A stretch of DNA of 64,000 bases from Longimicrobium sp. (GTDB taxonomy: Bacteria; Gemmatimonadota; Gemmatimonadetes; Longimicrobiales; Longimicrobiaceae), in assembly GCA_036389135.1 (NCBI GenBank), contig DASVQP010000001.1, forward strand, positions 62,001 to 126,000, read 5' to 3'. A model generated the notes under the pieces. It had not been told where the DNA came from. It worked only from the letters and a program-made list of their open reading frames with translations, and did not search any database. This document shows, piece after piece, positions 1 to 8,971 of this stretch (the stretch's first letter is position 1; every line of letters starts with the position of its first letter). A program made the translations under genes and the position numbers.

Positions 1-1299
1 ACGCCCAAGTCCAACATGTACCGCTCGCTCCACACCACCATCTTCGGTCCGGGTGGGCGGCTGTACGAGATCCAGATCCGCACGCGCGAGATGCACCGCA
101 CGGCGGAGTACGGGATCGCGGCGCACTGGAAGTACAAGGAGGGTCCGCGCGGCGGCGACGACGTGGACTCGACGCTCTCCTGGTTCCGGCAGGTGCTGGA
201 GTGGCAGCAGGAGACGCGCGAGCCGGAGGAGTTCATGGAGTTCCTCCGCATCGACCTGTTCCAGGACGAGATCTTCGTCTTCACCCCCATGGGCGACGTG
301 AAGCAGCTCCCCAAGGGGGCCACGCCCATCGACTTCGCCTTCGCGGTGCACACGCAGGTGGGCCTGCGCTGCAACGGGGCCAAGATCAACGGCAAGATCG
401 TTCCGCTCTCGCGCGAGTTGAAGAACGGCGACACGGTGGAGGTGCTTACCGACCAGAAGCAGCGCCCCTCGCGCGACTGGCTGGCGTTCGTGAAGACGGC
501 GCGCGCGCGCAACAAGATCCGGCAGTGGATCAAGGAAGAGGAGTTCGGCTCCTCGGTGCGGCTGGGCCGCGAGTTCATTGAGCGCGAGATCCGCAAGTCG
601 CGCCGCGAGAAGGTGGGCGACGACCGCTTCGCCGAGGTGGCGAAGAAGCTGGAGTTCGCCGACTCGGACCACCTCTTCGCCGCCCTGGGCCGCGGCGACC
701 TGGGCCCGAGCACCGTCATCCGCGAGCTGTGGCCGGAGACGGTGGAGGCCGCGCCCGTGCGCCCGCCCACCGCCTTCGAGCGCCTCGTGTCGCGCGTGCG
801 CGGCGCGGAGCCGGAGCGCGGGCAGGGGGTCAAGATCCAGGGGATCGACAACCTGATGGTGCGCTACTCCCAGTGCTGCCAGCCGGTGCCGGGCGACAAG
901 GTGACGGGCTACGTCACGCGCGGCCGCGGCATCTCGGTGCACCGCATCGACTGCCCCAACATCCTGCAGCTCCGCGACCACCCGGAGCGCCGCACCGAGA
1001 TCGAGTGGGAGACGGTGGCCGGCGACCGTTTCTTCGTGCGGCTGGTGATGGAGGGCACGGACCGGCGCGGCCTCTTCGCGGACATCGCGAGCACCATCTC
1101 GTCCACCAACACCAACATCAAGAGCGCCGACATCACCGCCGACGAGCACGGGATGCATGGCCAGTTCGTGGTGGAAGTCGAGAACCTCACGCACCTCACC
1201 CGCGTCATCAACGCCGTGCGCAAGGTGAAGGGCGTCATCAAGGTGGAGCGCCGCGAGCAGATGGAGCTGGCGGGCGACAACGACTCAGCGGAGGCGTAG
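1..1299 (+). CDS. RelA/SpoT family (p)ppGpp synthetase/hydrolase, 3' part
   Basis: This is the C-terminal part of a long RelA/SpoT protein that controls the alarmone (p)ppGpp in the stringent response. The reading frame is open from base 1, so the HD hydrolase and most of the synthetase domain lie off the left edge. The visible part begins with the end of the synthetase domain (PKSNMYRSLHTT). A TGS domain follows (about residues 80-145, with FVFTPMGDVKQLPKGATPID), then a Cys-containing RIS/zinc-finger-like segment (YSQCCQPVPGD) and a C-terminal ACT domain (about 345-420). The gene ends 3 bp before the next start codon. Whether the hydrolase is active cannot be judged from this part, so I give no rel or spoT symbol. 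Confidence 0.95.
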   Translation, partial: TPKSNMYRSLHTTIFGPGGRLYEIQIRTREMHRTAEYGIAAHWKYKEGPRGGDDVDSTLSWFRQVLEWQQETREPEEFMEFLRIDLFQDEIFVFTPMGDVKQLPKGATPIDFAFAVHTQVGLRCNGAKINGKIVPLSRELKNGDTVEVLTDQKQRPSRDWLAFVKTARARNKIRQWIKEEEFGSSVRLGREFIEREIRKSRREKVGDDRFAEVAKKLEFADSDHLFAALGRGDLGPSTVIRELWPETVEAAPVRPPTAFERLVSRVRGAEPERGQGVKIQGIDNLMVRYSQCCQPVPGDKVTGYVTRGRGISVHRIDCPNILQLRDHPERRTEIEWETVAGDRFFVRLVMEGTDRRGLFADIASTISSTNTNIKSADITADEHGMHGQFVVEVENLTHLTRVINAVRKVKGVIKVERREQMELAGDNDSAEA

Positions 1300-1302
1300 C
1301 GA

Positions 1303-2103
1303 ATGCGCGAATCGGCGGTGGAGCGGGTGATCAGCCCCGAATCTCAGGTAGAACCCGAACTGGTCTTGTACGTGGAAGGCGCGTTCGACGCCGCCGTCGT
1401 ACCCGCTCTGCTGGGGCGTGCCGGGTACCCGGTGGACCGGCTCCTCATAGCACAGGCGGGCGGCGTCCAGGCCTTGAAAAAACTTCTGGTGGTGCCCTCC
1501 CGTGAATTCGGCGGCGCTAGAGTGGCGGCGTTGGTGGATTCGGATCAGATCAACGTTCCGGATGCGGTAGAGCATGCGACCCAAAGGCTTGGGAGGCCGT
1601 GCGTCCCTGTTTTTTCCGCGGTTCCGTCCGTTGAGGCATGGCTGCTCGCCGATCCGGAGGCCGTTGGAAAGGCATTGAAGCTGAAGCACGAGGACGGCCT
1701 GCCCGACTTCGTTTTCGGCGAGAAGGACGAGCCTCACGCGCTGCGCATGCGCAGGAACGTTCGGATGGCGCTCCTCGTGATCGAACACATGGATGTCGCT
1801 ACGGCCAGCGCCCGTTCGCCTTCGCTGCGTGCGTTCCTCAAAGGCATAGGTGAGATCATGGGCGCAGACACGTCGTACCTTGACCGTGCGCAGTCTCGCG
1901 GGTTCGCCCGGGAGACGCTGTCGAGCCTGCTCGCGGAGGTCACGTCCGAGGACACTGTGATCTACCGCACTATCGATGGAAGCCGAATCACCGCGCGCGA
2001 GATGATGCGGCATCTGGACTCCGGGACCGATCTAGGAAGGGAGTTCGCCTCGGATCTGCTGCGGATCTCACGTGACCTCCTCGCCCGTCAAGCGCAGCGT
2101 TAG
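1303..2103 (+). CDS. Toprim-like (DUF4276-like) protein
   Basis: This 266-residue protein has the spaced acidic motifs of a Toprim fold. Glu25 lies in LYVEGAFD after a beta-strand, a glycine turn follows (AQAGGVQALKK), and Asp79 and Asp81 lie in ALVDSDQ. A further acidic motif, VPSVEAWLLADPEA, resembles the one I know from DUF4276-type proteins. Toprim folds are found in topoisomerases, primases and OLD-family nucleases, so a metal-dependent nuclease or phosphotransfer role is an inference. The ATG lies 3 bp after the relA/spoT stop, and the next gene starts 5 bp after this one, so the two form a pair. Base composition is visibly less GC-rich than in the neighbours, which suggests acquisition by transfer. 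Confidence 0.7.
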   Translation: MRESAVERVISPESQVEPELVLYVEGAFDAAVVPALLGRAGYPVDRLLIAQAGGVQALKKLLVVPSREFGGARVAALVDSDQINVPDAVEHATQRLGRPCVPVFSAVPSVEAWLLADPEAVGKALKLKHEDGLPDFVFGEKDEPHALRMRRNVRMALLVIEHMDVATASARSPSLRAFLKGIGEIMGADTSYLDRAQSRGFARETLSSLLAEVTSEDTVIYRTIDGSRITAREMMRHLDSGTDLGREFASDLLRISRDLLARQAQR

Positions 2104-2108
2104 CGCGG

Positions 2109-2747
2109 ATGATCCTCTTTGCGCCCGCCTACGACGATGCCACGGACGCGACCTGCCGCCTCGCGGAGCGGTTTGCTGACGAGGCAACCGTCGTACTCCT
2201 GAGGCACAACGCCACTCGAACGAACCTGCTCGACGCGGTGAGCGCAGGCGAGGGGGACGACGGAGTGCTCGCGTTTTCGCATGGGACCGAGGGCACGCTC
2301 GCGGCGCAGGATTCCGCTGTCGCGTTGGATGCGCACGACGCCTCGCTACTGGAGGGTCGCAGGGTGCTCGCCTACGCATGCCACACGAGCACGGGTCTCG
2401 GAGAAGTGATGGCCCGCGGCGGCGTCGTATGGTGGGGTTACACGGGTACCATTCTGGCACCTCCAGAGGGGTCAGGGCGCGAGCAGATCTTCGGTCCGGT
2501 GTTCGACTACCTGGTCGGCAGCTTCTTGAGCGGCGTGGACCGCTCCGGGTTGCGGGAGGTATTCACGAAGCTGCGCGCGTTGTGCCACCATGCCGAGAAG
2601 GCGCTCTATGTTCTTTTCGATTCCGGAGTAGCGGGACTGGAGGACTTCGGATGCCTGTTGCACATCTGGAACCGCCTACGGGTATGGCTGCCGGGCTCCG
2701 ACGCACCGGAGCACCACCCCGAAAGCACGCCGATCTTCGTAAGGTGA
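2109..2747 (+). CDS. Caspase-like (CHAT/clan CD-type) putative cysteine peptidase
   Basis: This 212-residue protein has the pattern of a caspase-haemoglobinase fold. One hydrophobic strand ends in a His-Gly (VLAFSHGTEG, His58) and a second ends in Ala-Cys (RVLAYACHTSTGLG, Cys91). These would be the catalytic dyad. The segment between them is short for a CHAT domain, and the C-terminal half (RSGLREVFTKLRALCHH and beyond) looks helical. No membrane segment or signal peptide is visible. The gene starts 5 bp after the Toprim-like gene and is followed directly by a strong terminator, so the pair is transcribed together. Clan CD peptidases often act in bacterial conflict and cell-death systems. That role here is an inference. 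Confidence 0.6.
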   Translation: MILFAPAYDDATDATCRLAERFADEATVVLLRHNATRTNLLDAVSAGEGDDGVLAFSHGTEGTLAAQDSAVALDAHDASLLEGRRVLAYACHTSTGLGEVMARGGVVWWGYTGTILAPPEGSGREQIFGPVFDYLVGSFLSGVDRSGLREVFTKLRALCHHAEKALYVLFDSGVAGLEDFGCLLHIWNRLRVWLPGSDAPEHHPESTPIFVR

Positions 2748-2753
2748 TGCCTG

Positions 2754-2783
2754 GCCCGGCGGAGCGATTCCGCCGGGCTTTTT
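2754..2783 (+). terminator. Rho-independent terminator
   Basis: A perfect 10-bp stem (GCCCGGCGGA with TCCGCCGGGC) around a 5-base loop is followed by TTTTT. It begins six bases after the stop of the caspase-like gene and ends the relA/spoT-Toprim-caspase transcript. Confidence 0.92.
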
Positions 2784-2932
2784 CGCTTGTAGAATCCGGC
2801 GAGGGTCTTGCGGATTGGGGGCGCGGGAGCCAGCGTGATGGGCTAGCGTCCGATGTGAACTTCGGGGTTTGTTCGGGGTAGCAGGAGGGGCGATCCCCGC
2901 GCGCCTTCTTCGTGGTCCGCTGACGAGGTAAA

Positions 2933-4990
2933 ATGCCGTTCGAACTGGTGTCTCCCTTCTCCCCCGCGGGCGACCAGCCGCGGGCCATCGAGGAGCTTAC
3001 CGAGGGGCTTAAGCGCGGCGACAAGTACCAGACGCTGCTGGGCGCCACCGGTACCGGGAAGACGCTCACCATGGCGCACGTCATCGCCAACCTGGGGAAG
3101 CCCGCGCTGGTGATGAGCCACAACAAGACGCTCGCCGCGCAGCTGTACGGCGAGCTCAAGCAGTTCTTCCCCAGCAACGCGGTCGAGTACTTCATCTCGT
3201 ACTACGACTACTACCAGCCCGAGGCGTACGTCCCCTCCACGGATACGTACATCGAAAAGGATTCCTCGATCAACGAGGACATCGAGCGGCTGCGGCTGCG
3301 CGCCACATCGAGCCTGATGGAGCGCGACGACGTCATCATCGTCTCTTCGGTCTCGTGCATCTACGGGTTGGGCGACCCGCAGGAGTACCGCAAGCTGATG
3401 CTGACGCTGGAGACGAAGCAGGAGATCGGGCGCAAGAAGATCCTGGAGGGGCTCGTCGCCATCCAGTACTCGCGCAACGACGCCTCGTTCGAGCGCGGCA
3501 CCTTTCGGGTGCGCGGCGACACGATCGAGATCTACCCCGCCTACGAGGAGCAGGGGGTGCGGGTGGAGCTATGGGGCGACGAGGTGGAGCGCATCACCCG
3601 CTTCGACCCGCTGACCGGCGACACCATCGCCATCCTGCCGCGCTGCGCCATCTATCCGGCGAAGCACTTCGTGACCCAGCGGCCCACGCTGGAGCGCGCG
3701 GTGCAGCGGATAAGGGCGGAGCTGGACGAGCGGCTCAAGGAGCTCTACCGCGACCAGAAGCTGCTGGAGGCGCAGCGGTTGGAGAGCCGCACCAACTTCG
3801 ACATCGAGATGATGCTGGAGATTGGGACGTGCTCCGGGATCGAGAACTACTCGCGCCACATCTCGGGGCGGGCGGAGGGCGACCGGCCGGCGTGCCTGTA
3901 CGACTACTTTCCCGAGGACTTCCTGGTGGTGGTGGACGAGAGCCACGTCACCGTGCCGCAGATCGGCGGGATGTTCAACGGCGACCGCGCGCGCAAGCTG
4001 ACGCTGGTGGACCACGGCTTCCGCCTTCCGTCCGCGCTGGACAACCGGCCGCTCAAGTTCGACGAATGGGAGACGCTGGTGCCGCGCGCCGTCTTCGTCT
4101 CGGCCACGCCGGGGGAGTACGAGCTGGCCAGGGCGGGGGGCGTGGTGGTGGAGCAGATCATCCGCCCCACCGGCCTCATCGACCCGCAGGTGATCGTGCG
4201 GCCGGTGAAGGGGCAGGTGGACGACCTTCTGGCCGAGATCCGCATCCGCGCCGCGCGCAGCGAGCGGGTGCTGGTGACCACGCTTACCAAGCGGATGTCC
4301 GAGGACCTCACCGACTTCCTGTCGCAGGCCGGCGTGCGCGTGCGCTACCTGCACTCGGACATCGAGTCGCTGGAGCGGGTGGAGATCCTGCGCGACCTGC
4401 GGCTGGGGAAGTTCGACGTGCTGATCGGCATCAATCTCCTGCGCGAAGGGCTGGACCTCCCTGAGGTGTCGCTCGTCGCGATCCTGGACGCGGACAAGGA
4501 AGGGTTCCTGCGCTCCTCGTCGTCGCTGATCCAGACGGTAGGCCGCGCCGCGCGCAACGTGCAGGGGACGGCGATCCTGTACGCGGACCGCATCACCGGC
4601 TCCATGCAGCGCATGATGGAGGAGACGGACCGCCGGCGCACGCTGCAGGAGGAGTACAACCGCGAGCACGGCATCATCCCGCAGTCGGTGATCAAGTCGA
4701 TCGAGGAGATCGAGAGGTCGACGCGCGTGGCCGACTCCCGCAGCACCAAGTACGAGGCGCAGCAGCAGGAGATCCAAAAGGTGGCGGAGCGGCGCGCGGG
4801 GCAGGGCGCCAGGAAGCCGGAGGAGATCCTGGCCGAGATCGAGCGCGAGATGCGCGACGCCGCCGCCCAGCTGGACTTCGAGCGCGCCGCCCTCCTGCGC
4901 GACCAGTACCTGGAGCTGAAGGCGGAGATGGACGGCGCGCGTCCGGCGCCGCAGCGGCGGACCGTGTCGCAGCTTCGGGGCTATGGCTGA
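2933..4990 (+). CDS. uvrB: Excinuclease ABC subunit B
   Basis: UvrB is the damage-verification helicase of nucleotide excision repair. It receives the lesion from UvrA and then recruits UvrC. At 685 residues the protein is of normal length. It has the N-terminal Walker A GATGTGKT (about residues 39-46) and the DNA-gripping beta-hairpin region [20 protein letters not shown]. It also has the DEAD-like motif DESH, the helicase motif with QTVGRAARN, and a C-terminal UVR motif ([18 protein letters not shown]) that contacts UvrC. The next gene, tsaE, starts inside its last codons, which suggests translational coupling. Confidence 0.98.
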   Translation: MPFELVSPFSPAGDQPRAIEELTEGLKRGDKYQTLLGATGTGKTLTMAHVIANLGKPALVMSHNKTLAAQLYGELKQFFPSNAVEYFISYYDYYQPEAYVPSTDTYIEKDSSINEDIERLRLRATSSLMERDDVIIVSSVSCIYGLGDPQEYRKLMLTLETKQEIGRKKILEGLVAIQYSRNDASFERGTFRVRGDTIEIYPAYEEQGVRVELWGDEVERITRFDPLTGDTIAILPRCAIYPAKHFVTQRPTLERAVQRIRAELDERLKELYRDQKLLEAQRLESRTNFDIEMMLEIGTCSGIENYSRHISGRAEGDRPACLYDYFPEDFLVVVDESHVTVPQIGGMFNGDRARKLTLVDHGFRLPSALDNRPLKFDEWETLVPRAVFVSATPGEYELARAGGVVVEQIIRPTGLIDPQVIVRPVKGQVDDLLAEIRIRAARSERVLVTTLTKRMSEDLTDFLSQAGVRVRYLHSDIESLERVEILRDLRLGKFDVLIGINLLREGLDLPEVSLVAILDADKEGFLRSSSSLIQTVGRAARNVQGTAILYADRITGSMQRMMEETDRRRTLQEEYNREHGIIPQSVIKSIEEIERSTRVADSRSTKYEAQQQEIQKVAERRAGQGARKPEEILAEIEREMRDAAAQLDFERAALLRDQYLELKAEMDGARPAPQRRTVSQLRGYG

Positions 4991-5450
4991 GCGGGTCGCG
5001 GAGCTCTCCGAGGCCGCGCTGGTAGCCTGGGGCGAGCGGATCGGGCGGGAGGCGGAGACGCCGCTGGTGATCGCGCTGCGCGGCGACCTGGGGGCGGGGA
5101 AGAGCACGCTGGCCCGCGCCATCGTGCACGGCACGGGGGTGGCGGGGGACGTGCCCTCGCCCACCTTCAACCTCCTCTTCCGCTACGACACGCCACGCGG
5201 GGTGACGGTCCACCACCTGGACCTGTACCGCCTGGAGGACCCGGACGAGGTGTGGGACCTCGGATGGCAGGAGCTGGGCGCCGCGGGGGACGTGGTTCTG
5301 ATCGAGTGGCCGGAGCGCGCGGAGACGATGCTGCCTGCGACCAGGTGGGAGGTGGAGCTGGAGGAAGCGGCCGGCGGCGACCTGCGCCGGGTCGCGGCCA
5401 CGCCGGTCGGCGCCCCGCCCGCGCTGCCGCCGATGGAGGGCGCGCGTTGA
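4983..5450 (+). CDS. tsaE: tRNA t6A37 biosynthesis ATPase TsaE
   Basis: TsaE is the small P-loop ATPase that supports the TsaB-TsaD complex in making N6-threonylcarbamoyladenosine at position 37 of ANN-decoding tRNAs. The 155-residue protein has the Walker A motif GDLGAGKST, the family motif [18 protein letters not shown] and EWPER. Its ATG overlaps the end of uvrB by 8 bp, and its stop overlaps the tsaB start. The run tsaE-tsaB-rimI is a common bacterial arrangement, and the overlaps suggest co-translation. Confidence 0.95.
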   Translation: MAERVAELSEAALVAWGERIGREAETPLVIALRGDLGAGKSTLARAIVHGTGVAGDVPSPTFNLLFRYDTPRGVTVHHLDLYRLEDPDEVWDLGWQELGAAGDVVLIEWPERAETMLPATRWEVELEEAAGGDLRRVAATPVGAPPALPPMEGAR

Positions 5451-6142
5451 ACGGCCCGGTCCTCGCGCTCGACAGCTCCACGCTCGGCGGATCGGTGGCC
5501 GTGGGGGTGGATGGGTGCGTGGTGGCTGAGCGCGTCCTTCCCAACCGGGCCGGCGCCTCGGGGACGCTGCTCCCCAACGCGGACGAGGCGCTGCGTGCGG
5601 CGGGTCTGGCTCCGGGGGACGTGGCGGCGCTGGTGGTGGGGGGCGGGCCGGGGTCGTTCACCGGGCTCCGCATCGCCGCGGCGACGGCCAAGGCGGTGGT
5701 GCGGGTGCGCGGCGTCCCCCTCTTCGCCTTCAGCGGACTGATGGGTGCCGCGGCCGCTCGACGGGAGGACGGGCGAGCCGTGTGCGCCCTCTTCGATGCC
5801 CGCAACCGCGAGGTGTACGCCGGCTGCTGGCGCTTCGGGGCCGGCGTGGAGGAGGCGATGGCGATCGAGGCGCTCGCGCTTGACGAGCTCATCGAGCGCT
5901 TCCGCGACGATCCGCCCCTCTTCACCGGCGAGGGCGCGTGGATGCACCGCGACGTGCTGGCCGCCGCCTTCGGCCCCGAAGCCGTGGCGCCGGAGGAGGG
6001 GCCCTCGATCGCGGCGGGGCTCCTCTGGCTGGCGGGCGCGGTGCCGGAGCGAGGGCGCGTGGCCGACGTCGCCGGGTGGGAGCCGGACTACGTGCGCTCC
6101 TCGGGCGCGGAGCGCATCGCGGCGCAGGGGAGGGTGCGCTGA
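5447..6142 (+). CDS. tsaB: tRNA t6A37 biosynthesis protein TsaB
   Basis: TsaB is the inactive ASKHA-fold partner of TsaD in t6A synthesis. The start is read as TTG at 5447. This overlaps the tsaE stop (TTGA) and gives the expected N-terminus [18 protein letters not shown]. The frame is open further upstream but only inside tsaE. The 231-residue product has the conserved GGGPGSFTGLRI motif and ends in the usual WEPDYVR segment, and its length is normal. Its stop overlaps the start of rimI by 4 bp (ATGA). Confidence 0.93.
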   Translation: MNGPVLALDSSTLGGSVAVGVDGCVVAERVLPNRAGASGTLLPNADEALRAAGLAPGDVAALVVGGGPGSFTGLRIAAATAKAVVRVRGVPLFAFSGLMGAAAARREDGRAVCALFDARNREVYAGCWRFGAGVEEAMAIEALALDELIERFRDDPPLFTGEGAWMHRDVLAAAFGPEAVAPEEGPSIAAGLLWLAGAVPERGRVADVAGWEPDYVRSSGAERIAAQGRVR

Positions 6143-6606
6143 TGGAGGCCTCCGTGCGCGCCATGCCCGCCTTCCGCATCCGCCTCCTGCGCGAGAGCGA
6201 CCTGCCGGACGTGATGGAGATCGAGACCGCCGCGTTCTCCACCCCCTGGCGCGAGAACACCTTTCGCGGCCTCATGCGCCGCGCCGACACCGACCTCTTC
6301 GTGGCCGATGCGGTGGGGCGGGTGGTGGGATACGCGGCGTGCTGGACGGTGGTGGACCAGAGCGAACTGGGGAACGTGGCCGTGGCCGAAGAGGCGCGCG
6401 GACGCGGGATCGGCGGAGCGCTGGTGGACGCCGTGGTGCGAAGGGTCAGGGAGCGCGGGGCCCAGGAGATCTTCCTGGAGGTGCGCGAGTCCAACGTGGG
6501 CGCGCAGTCGGTGTACCTGGAGCGCGGGTTCTCGGTGATCGGGCGCCGCCGCTCGTACTACTCGTCGCCCACGGAAGACGCGCTCATTATGCGTCTCCGC
6601 GTTTGA
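6142..6606 (+). CDS. rimI: Ribosomal protein S18 alanine N-acetyltransferase RimI
   Basis: RimI is a GNAT enzyme that acetylates the N-terminus of ribosomal protein S18, and in many bacteria it sits beside the t6A genes. The 154-residue protein has the acetyl-CoA binding motif VAEEARGRGIGGALV and the RimI-like segments FSTPWRENTF and ESNVGAQSVYLERGF. I place the start at the ATG of the ATGA overlap with tsaB, although the frame is open upstream. Context separates it from a generic GNAT protein. Confidence 0.92.
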   Translation: MEASVRAMPAFRIRLLRESDLPDVMEIETAAFSTPWRENTFRGLMRRADTDLFVADAVGRVVGYAACWTVVDQSELGNVAVAEEARGRGIGGALVDAVVRRVRERGAQEIFLEVRESNVGAQSVYLERGFSVIGRRRSYYSSPTEDALIMRLRV

Positions 6607-6614
6607 CGATTCTC

Positions 6615-6644
6615 TTGACACCGGGCGCGCGGGGGGAGTATCCT
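6615..6644 (+). promoter_or_regulatory. Sigma70-type promoter of ssb
   Basis: A consensus -35 box TTGACA (6615-6620) is separated by 18 bp from a -10 box TATCCT (6639-6644). The predicted start of transcription lies near 6651, about 43 bp before the ssb start codon. It begins only 9 bp after the rimI stop, so ssb has its own promoter. Confidence 0.75.
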
Positions 6645-6693
6645 ATGCGCCTTGGGGTGTCAACTCTGTTCACTTTGGGATGAAGGAGGAGCT

Positions 6694-7248
6694 GTGGCTC
6701 GCAGCCTGAACAAGGCCATGCTGATCGGCAACGTGGGCTCGGACCCCGAGATCCGTACGACCGCAGGCGGTGCGCGCGTCGCGCAATTCTCGCTTGCCAC
6801 CAGCCGGCGCTGGAACGACCGCAACGGCCAGCAGCAGGAAAAGACGGAGTGGCACCGCGTGGTTGCCTGGGACAAGCCCTTCCCGCTGGTGGACGTGATC
6901 GAGAAGTACCTGAAAAAGGGGGAGCGGGTGTACGTGGAGGGTGAGATCGAGTACCGCACCTACGACGACAAGGACGGCAACACCCGGTACGTCACCGAGA
7001 TCCGCGCCCGCGAGGTCCTCCTCCTCGGCAGCCGTGAAGGAGGCGGCGGCGGGGACTACGGCGGCGGAGGCGGCGGTTACCGTCAGGCGGCCTCCTCGGG
7101 CGGCGGCTCCGGCGGTGGTGGTGGCGGCGGAGGCGCCAATCGCGGCGGATCGCGTGGCGGCGGCGGCGGCGCCCCGGCGGGTGGGGGCGGCTCGTACGAC
7201 GACTTCCAGGCGCCGGGAATGGACGACGACGACGATCTGCCGTTCTAG
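6694..7248 (+). CDS. ssb: Single-stranded DNA-binding protein
   Basis: SSB coats single-stranded DNA during replication, repair and recombination and recruits partner proteins. The start is GTG at 6694, because a strong AAGGAGG ribosome site sits just upstream and the product then opens with ARSLNKAMLIGNVG. The 184-residue protein has an OB-fold (about residues 1-115, with EKTEWHRVVAW), a long glycine-rich linker (about 115-170), and the acidic tip DDDDDLPF that binds partner proteins. It stands alone behind its own promoter. Confidence 0.96.
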   Translation: MARSLNKAMLIGNVGSDPEIRTTAGGARVAQFSLATSRRWNDRNGQQQEKTEWHRVVAWDKPFPLVDVIEKYLKKGERVYVEGEIEYRTYDDKDGNTRYVTEIRAREVLLLGSREGGGGGDYGGGGGGYRQAASSGGGSGGGGGGGGANRGGSRGGGGGAPAGGGGSYDDFQAPGMDDDDDLPF

Positions 7249-7303
7249 GGTCGGTGTTGGTCGAACCCGGTAGCATGGCCGCCGAACGATCAGTGCTGAC
7301 AAG

Positions 7304-7347
7304 GCTTTCTGAGGGAGCGCGGCCGCTAGACCGCCTCCTCAGGAAGC
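7304..7347 (+). terminator. Possible terminator hairpin after ssb
   Basis: An 11-bp stem with one wobble pair (GCTTTCTGAGG with CCTCAGGAAGC) encloses a GC-rich loop about 55 bp after the ssb stop. There is no T-run, so it may be a Rho-type or folded 3' end and not a classic terminator. Confidence 0.35.
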
Positions 7348-7431
7348 TGCCGGGCGCACGCGGGGGGCAGACGGAGCCGGGGTGCTTACTTAGGGGAATC
7401 GACCGCAGTACCACCCACATCGGATGTCACG

Positions 7432-7683
7432 ATGAAGACCCACACCATGGGCGAGGCGCCCACCAGGAGCAAGCCGAAGTTCACCATCGCCGGTGTAGCC
7501 CGTGTCTTCCGAATGGCACGTGGCAACGCCGCGAAGGTGGAGCTGATCGAGGGGGAGGAGCAGTACCTCTGGCGGGACGAGTCGGGGCGTTTCGTGATCG
7601 TGCGAAAGGGGAAGACGGCTGCGTCCAGGCGGAAACCCCCGAAGAATCGCACGCGAGCGGCACGGGCTCCGGCCGAACGATGA
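7432..7683 (+). CDS. Small basic hypothetical protein
   Basis: This 83-residue protein is not one I recognise. The middle (AGVARVFRMARGNAAKVELI) looks like a short alpha/beta segment, and the C-terminus is strongly basic (KTAASRRKPPKNRTRAARAP), as in small nucleic-acid-binding proteins. It overlaps the next gene by 4 bp (ATGA), so the two were probably translated together. The partner gene is broken by indels, so this protein may also have lost its function. Confidence 0.5.
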   Translation: MKTHTMGEAPTRSKPKFTIAGVARVFRMARGNAAKVELIEGEEQYLWRDESGRFVIVRKGKTAASRRKPPKNRTRAARAPAER

Positions 7684-8284
7684 CCCTCGCAACGTACGAG
7701 AACAGCGTCTTCGTCAACTGCCCGTTCGATTCACAGTATTGGCCTCTCTTCGAGGCCATTACTTTTTCGGTCTACGATCTTGGATACTTTCCGCGTCGCG
7801 CGCTGGAGGTGGACGACAGCAGCCAGGTATGTATCCAGAAGGTCAACGACATCATCAGGGCGTGCCGGCTGTCGGTCCACGACATCTCACGGACGGAAAT
7901 CCGCCGCTCCCGCGCTTCAACATGCCGTTCGAACTGGGCATTTTTTATGGGGGCGGAGGCGTTCGGTGGCGTTGCTCAGAAGCGAAAGGCCGCGTTGATC
8001 CTCGATACCGAGCAGTACCGGTTCCAAAGGTACATCTCGGACATTGCCGGCCAAGTATCCAGGCCATTAGCGGCGATCCAGAGAACGACGTCCGGCACGT
8101 GCGCGGCTTTCTGCTCTCCCAGCCGCCGAAAACCACCTTCCTGGCCGGCTCCGACAAGGTCATCGCACGGTTCCGGCAGTTCAAGGCCGAGATGCCGGCG
8201 TCGCTCGCCGCCCCGCACAGCGACTCCGCTGACTTCGGGTTCCATGACCTGATCCGACCAGTGGCCGGGTACGTCGCGTCGTAG
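7680..8284 (+). pseudogene. Frameshifted gene of the 'NSVFVNCPFD...MPFELG' family
   Basis: Three frames join into one protein of about 200 residues if three single-base changes are corrected: one A lost in the A-run at 7897-7899, one G gained in the G-run at 7949-7953, and one base lost near 8055. The restored order is NSVFVNCPFDSQYWPLF, RALEVDDSSQVC, VHDISRTE, LPRFNMPFELGIFYG, ALILDTEQYRFQRYISDIAG and VRHVRGFLLSQ. I know this order from a family of short bacterial proteins of unclear function that may have a TIR-like or nucleoside-binding fold. Two of the indels are in homopolymers, so sequencing error is possible. Three in 600 bp point rather to a true pseudogene. Confidence 0.75.
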
Positions 8285-8410
8285 CCACACACCTATCGCG
8301 GACAGGCGAGCAGAGCGCCGGAGTCGGACGTGAGCCGCGGGTCGCGAGTATTTGTTCCGGCGGGCTAACCACCATTCGTCCGCGCAAATCCGCGCTTCGT
8401 CGCAATAACG

Positions 8411-8785
8411 TTGTTCCCACGGCACCTGCAGGGCGGCGGGAAGAGCGACCCGTTGCGCTGGATCCGGGCGCAGGCGGGGAAGACCGTGCGCCTCATCGCA
8501 ATTGGCGACGTCGATTACCTCCGCTCGGACGCGAAGTACACGGTCGTCGGTTGGCAAGACGGGGGCAAACCCGCCGAGGCGGTGATCCGGGTTGCGCTCA
8601 AGGAGCTGCTGGAGCAGATCGATCCGCAGCAGTTCGCGCAGGTTCATCGCTCGGTGGTGGTGAACCTGCGCGCGATCCGCCATGTGAAGCGGCACGAGAA
8701 CGAAACCGCGGAGATCCTCCTCAGGGGACGCGACGAGGTGCTGCCGGTGAGCCGCGGCTACGTGCATCTGTTCCGGCAGATGTAG
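8411..8785 (+). CDS. LytTR DNA-binding domain protein, probably a truncated response regulator
   Basis: The product holds one LytTR domain, the DNA-binding half of LytR/AlgR-type response regulators. The motifs are RLIAIGDVDYLRSDAKYTVV, FAQVHRSVVVNLRAI and LPVSRGYVHLFRQM. No receiver domain lies before it, and a stop codon in frame at 8366 limits the gene. The start is uncertain and a TTG at 8411 is assumed. No histidine kinase gene is next to it. It is most likely the remnant of a deleted two-component regulator, though stand-alone LytTR proteins exist. Confidence 0.7.
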   Translation: MFPRHLQGGGKSDPLRWIRAQAGKTVRLIAIGDVDYLRSDAKYTVVGWQDGGKPAEAVIRVALKELLEQIDPQQFAQVHRSVVVNLRAIRHVKRHENETAEILLRGRDEVLPVSRGYVHLFRQM

Positions 8786-8833
8786 CCGCCGTTCGTCCGC
8801 GCCTCTCCGCATCATGGCCCTTGCGCTCATACT

Positions 8834-8849
8834 CTTTGTAACTTAAAGT
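8834..8849. promoter_or_regulatory. CTTT-N7-AAAG palindrome, copy 1
   Basis: The sequence CTTTGTAACTTAAAGT lies 122 bp before the FAD oxidoreductase gene. Two other copies with exactly the same arm spacing stand before the serine hydrolase gene and the ABC ATPase gene. It is probably an operator for a shared dimeric regulator. Confidence 0.5.
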
Positions 8850-8971
8850 ACTTTTTACAGGGTAGACCCGCGTCGGGAAATCGAGCTTCGGGACAAGATG
8901 ATCGGCCGCCAAATGCAGGAACACGTGACCGAGGTAGAAGGAACCGGATTGAGCCGCGCTGGAGGCGGGTC

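Noticed and set aside
7680-8284. Programmed frameshifting in the 'MPFELG' gene
   Set aside because: Three separate shifts in both directions, two in simple homopolymers, fit mutation or sequencing error better than a programmed event.
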